This document shows, piece after piece, positions 6,283-6,808 of a stretch of 6,808 nt of DNA. A model generated the notes under the pieces. It saw only the letters and a program-made list of their open reading frames with translations, searched no databases and was not told where the DNA came from. This DNA comes from Bacteroidales bacterium. GTDB taxonomy: Bacteria; Bacteroidota; Bacteroidia; Bacteroidales; P3. Each line of letters opens with the position of its first letter. Position 1 is the stretch's first letter. The DNA is taken from assembly GCA_017988355.1 (NCBI GenBank), contig JAGNRX010000061.1, forward strand, positions 1 to 6,808. Direction: 5' to 3'. A program made the translations under genes and the position numbers.

Positions 6283-6808
6283 CTATTTAATCAAACCCTT
6301 AACTAAAGATTTTAATTCTCTTATATCTTGTTTTGATATTAAGAAGTCTGAGAATTTGGTCTTAGTCCATTTCTTGAAATAATAATACTCAATAGAGAAT
6401 GAAGTGCTATAAGATATTATTGTAGTAATTGCCGCACCCCATATTCCGTAGATTGGAATCAGCCAAAACCCAAAGACTCCTGTTGCAAGTAAACCAAATA
6501 AGGAGGCAGATGTTGCAATTGTGAAGTTTCCCTTTGAAGCAAAATGCTGAGTGAAAGTGCTTGAAATACTTAATAATAATATCCCTACTGAGAGGATTTG
6601 TATCACCTGCCTAATATCGGAAAACTCCTGTCCAAAAAGAAAAACATAAACTCCTGTTGGCAAAAGAGACAAGAAAGTCAGGGCAAGAATTGTAAAAACT
6701 ATATTAACTTTTGTCATTAGGACTGAAATCCTCTTTGCATAAACCTCATCTTCAACATTTGACAGCTTAGAGTATTGAACCAGTGCAAGACTTACACCAA
6801 ACATCAAG
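6283..6808 (-). CDS. Polysaccharide flippase-like (Wzx/MATE-type, MOP superfamily) membrane protein, C-terminal part only
   Basis: An open frame of 175 codons enters from the right edge and ends at the TAG at 6283-6285. The Met near the edge is not a believable start, because the frame stays open upstream of it and full-length relatives have about 430-500 residues; only the last third is visible. Four hydrophobic segments are apparent, counted from the edge: about 35-58, 67-88, 97-118 and 120-138. The segment IPIYGIWGAAITTIISY is the PxYGixGAAxaT-type pattern of the Polysacc_synt_C region of Wzx/RfbX-like exporters. A basic tail (KKWTKTKF, then ...LVKGLIK) follows. These proteins flip lipid-linked oligosaccharide units or other lipid-linked substrates across the inner membrane; the substrate cannot be told from this fragment, and no glycosyltransferase is visible nearby. 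It converges on pyrD and is therefore a separate transcription unit. Confidence 0.85.
   Translation of the reverse strand, partial: LMFGVSLALVQYSKLSNVEDEVYAKRISVLMTKVNIVFTILALTFLSLLPTGVYVFLFGQEFSDIRQVIQILSVGILLLSISSTFTQHFASKGNFTIATSASLFGLLATGVFGFWLIPIYGIWGAAITTIISYSTSFSIEYYYFKKWTKTKFSDFLISKQDIRELKSLVKGLIK

Overview
This is an AT-rich chromosomal window from a member of the Bacteroidetes, most likely the order Bacteroidales. Three things support this. The Era N-terminus has the wording typical of that group. There is a Bacteroidetes-style lipoprotein. Upstream of three genes there are -7 boxes matching the Bacteroidetes sigma factor consensus TAnnTTTG, with no Shine-Dalgarno-like ribosome binding sites. 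The content is mostly housekeeping; I see no phage, insertion sequence, CRISPR array, tRNA or rRNA.

Left part (1-3385, all on the minus strand, so read from right to left): trigger factor (tig) is transcribed from its own probable promoter and is followed after 9 bp by the ribosome-assembly GTPase gene era, which uses a TTG start. These two look like an operon for early protein folding and 30S maturation. Downstream of era is an AT-rich inverted repeat built from GGTAAAA heptamers (913-1021). Beyond it is a BaiN/RdsA (HI0933/YhiN)-family flavoprotein that runs off the left edge with about three quarters of its length visible.

Middle (3386-4565): a lipoprotein of unrecognised function, on the minus strand, and the pyr genes, on the plus strand, diverge from a 151-bp intergenic region. 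That region carries two back-to-back Bacteroidetes promoters whose -33 elements are only 5 bp apart. The pyr leader also contains a small AT-rich hairpin followed by five T.

Right part (4566-6808): pyrK and pyrD (plus strand, 9 bp apart) encode the two subunits of an NAD-dependent class 1B dihydroorotate dehydrogenase, the fourth step of de novo UMP synthesis. PyrD oxidises dihydroorotate on FMN, and PyrK passes the electrons through a [2Fe-2S] cluster and FAD to NAD+. Converging on pyrD is the 3' part of a polysaccharide flippase-like membrane protein gene that is cut by the right edge.

No clearly new biological system is visible. The points most worth a second look are the heptamer-based inverted repeat, the compact divergent promoter and leader region, and the tig-era gene pairing.
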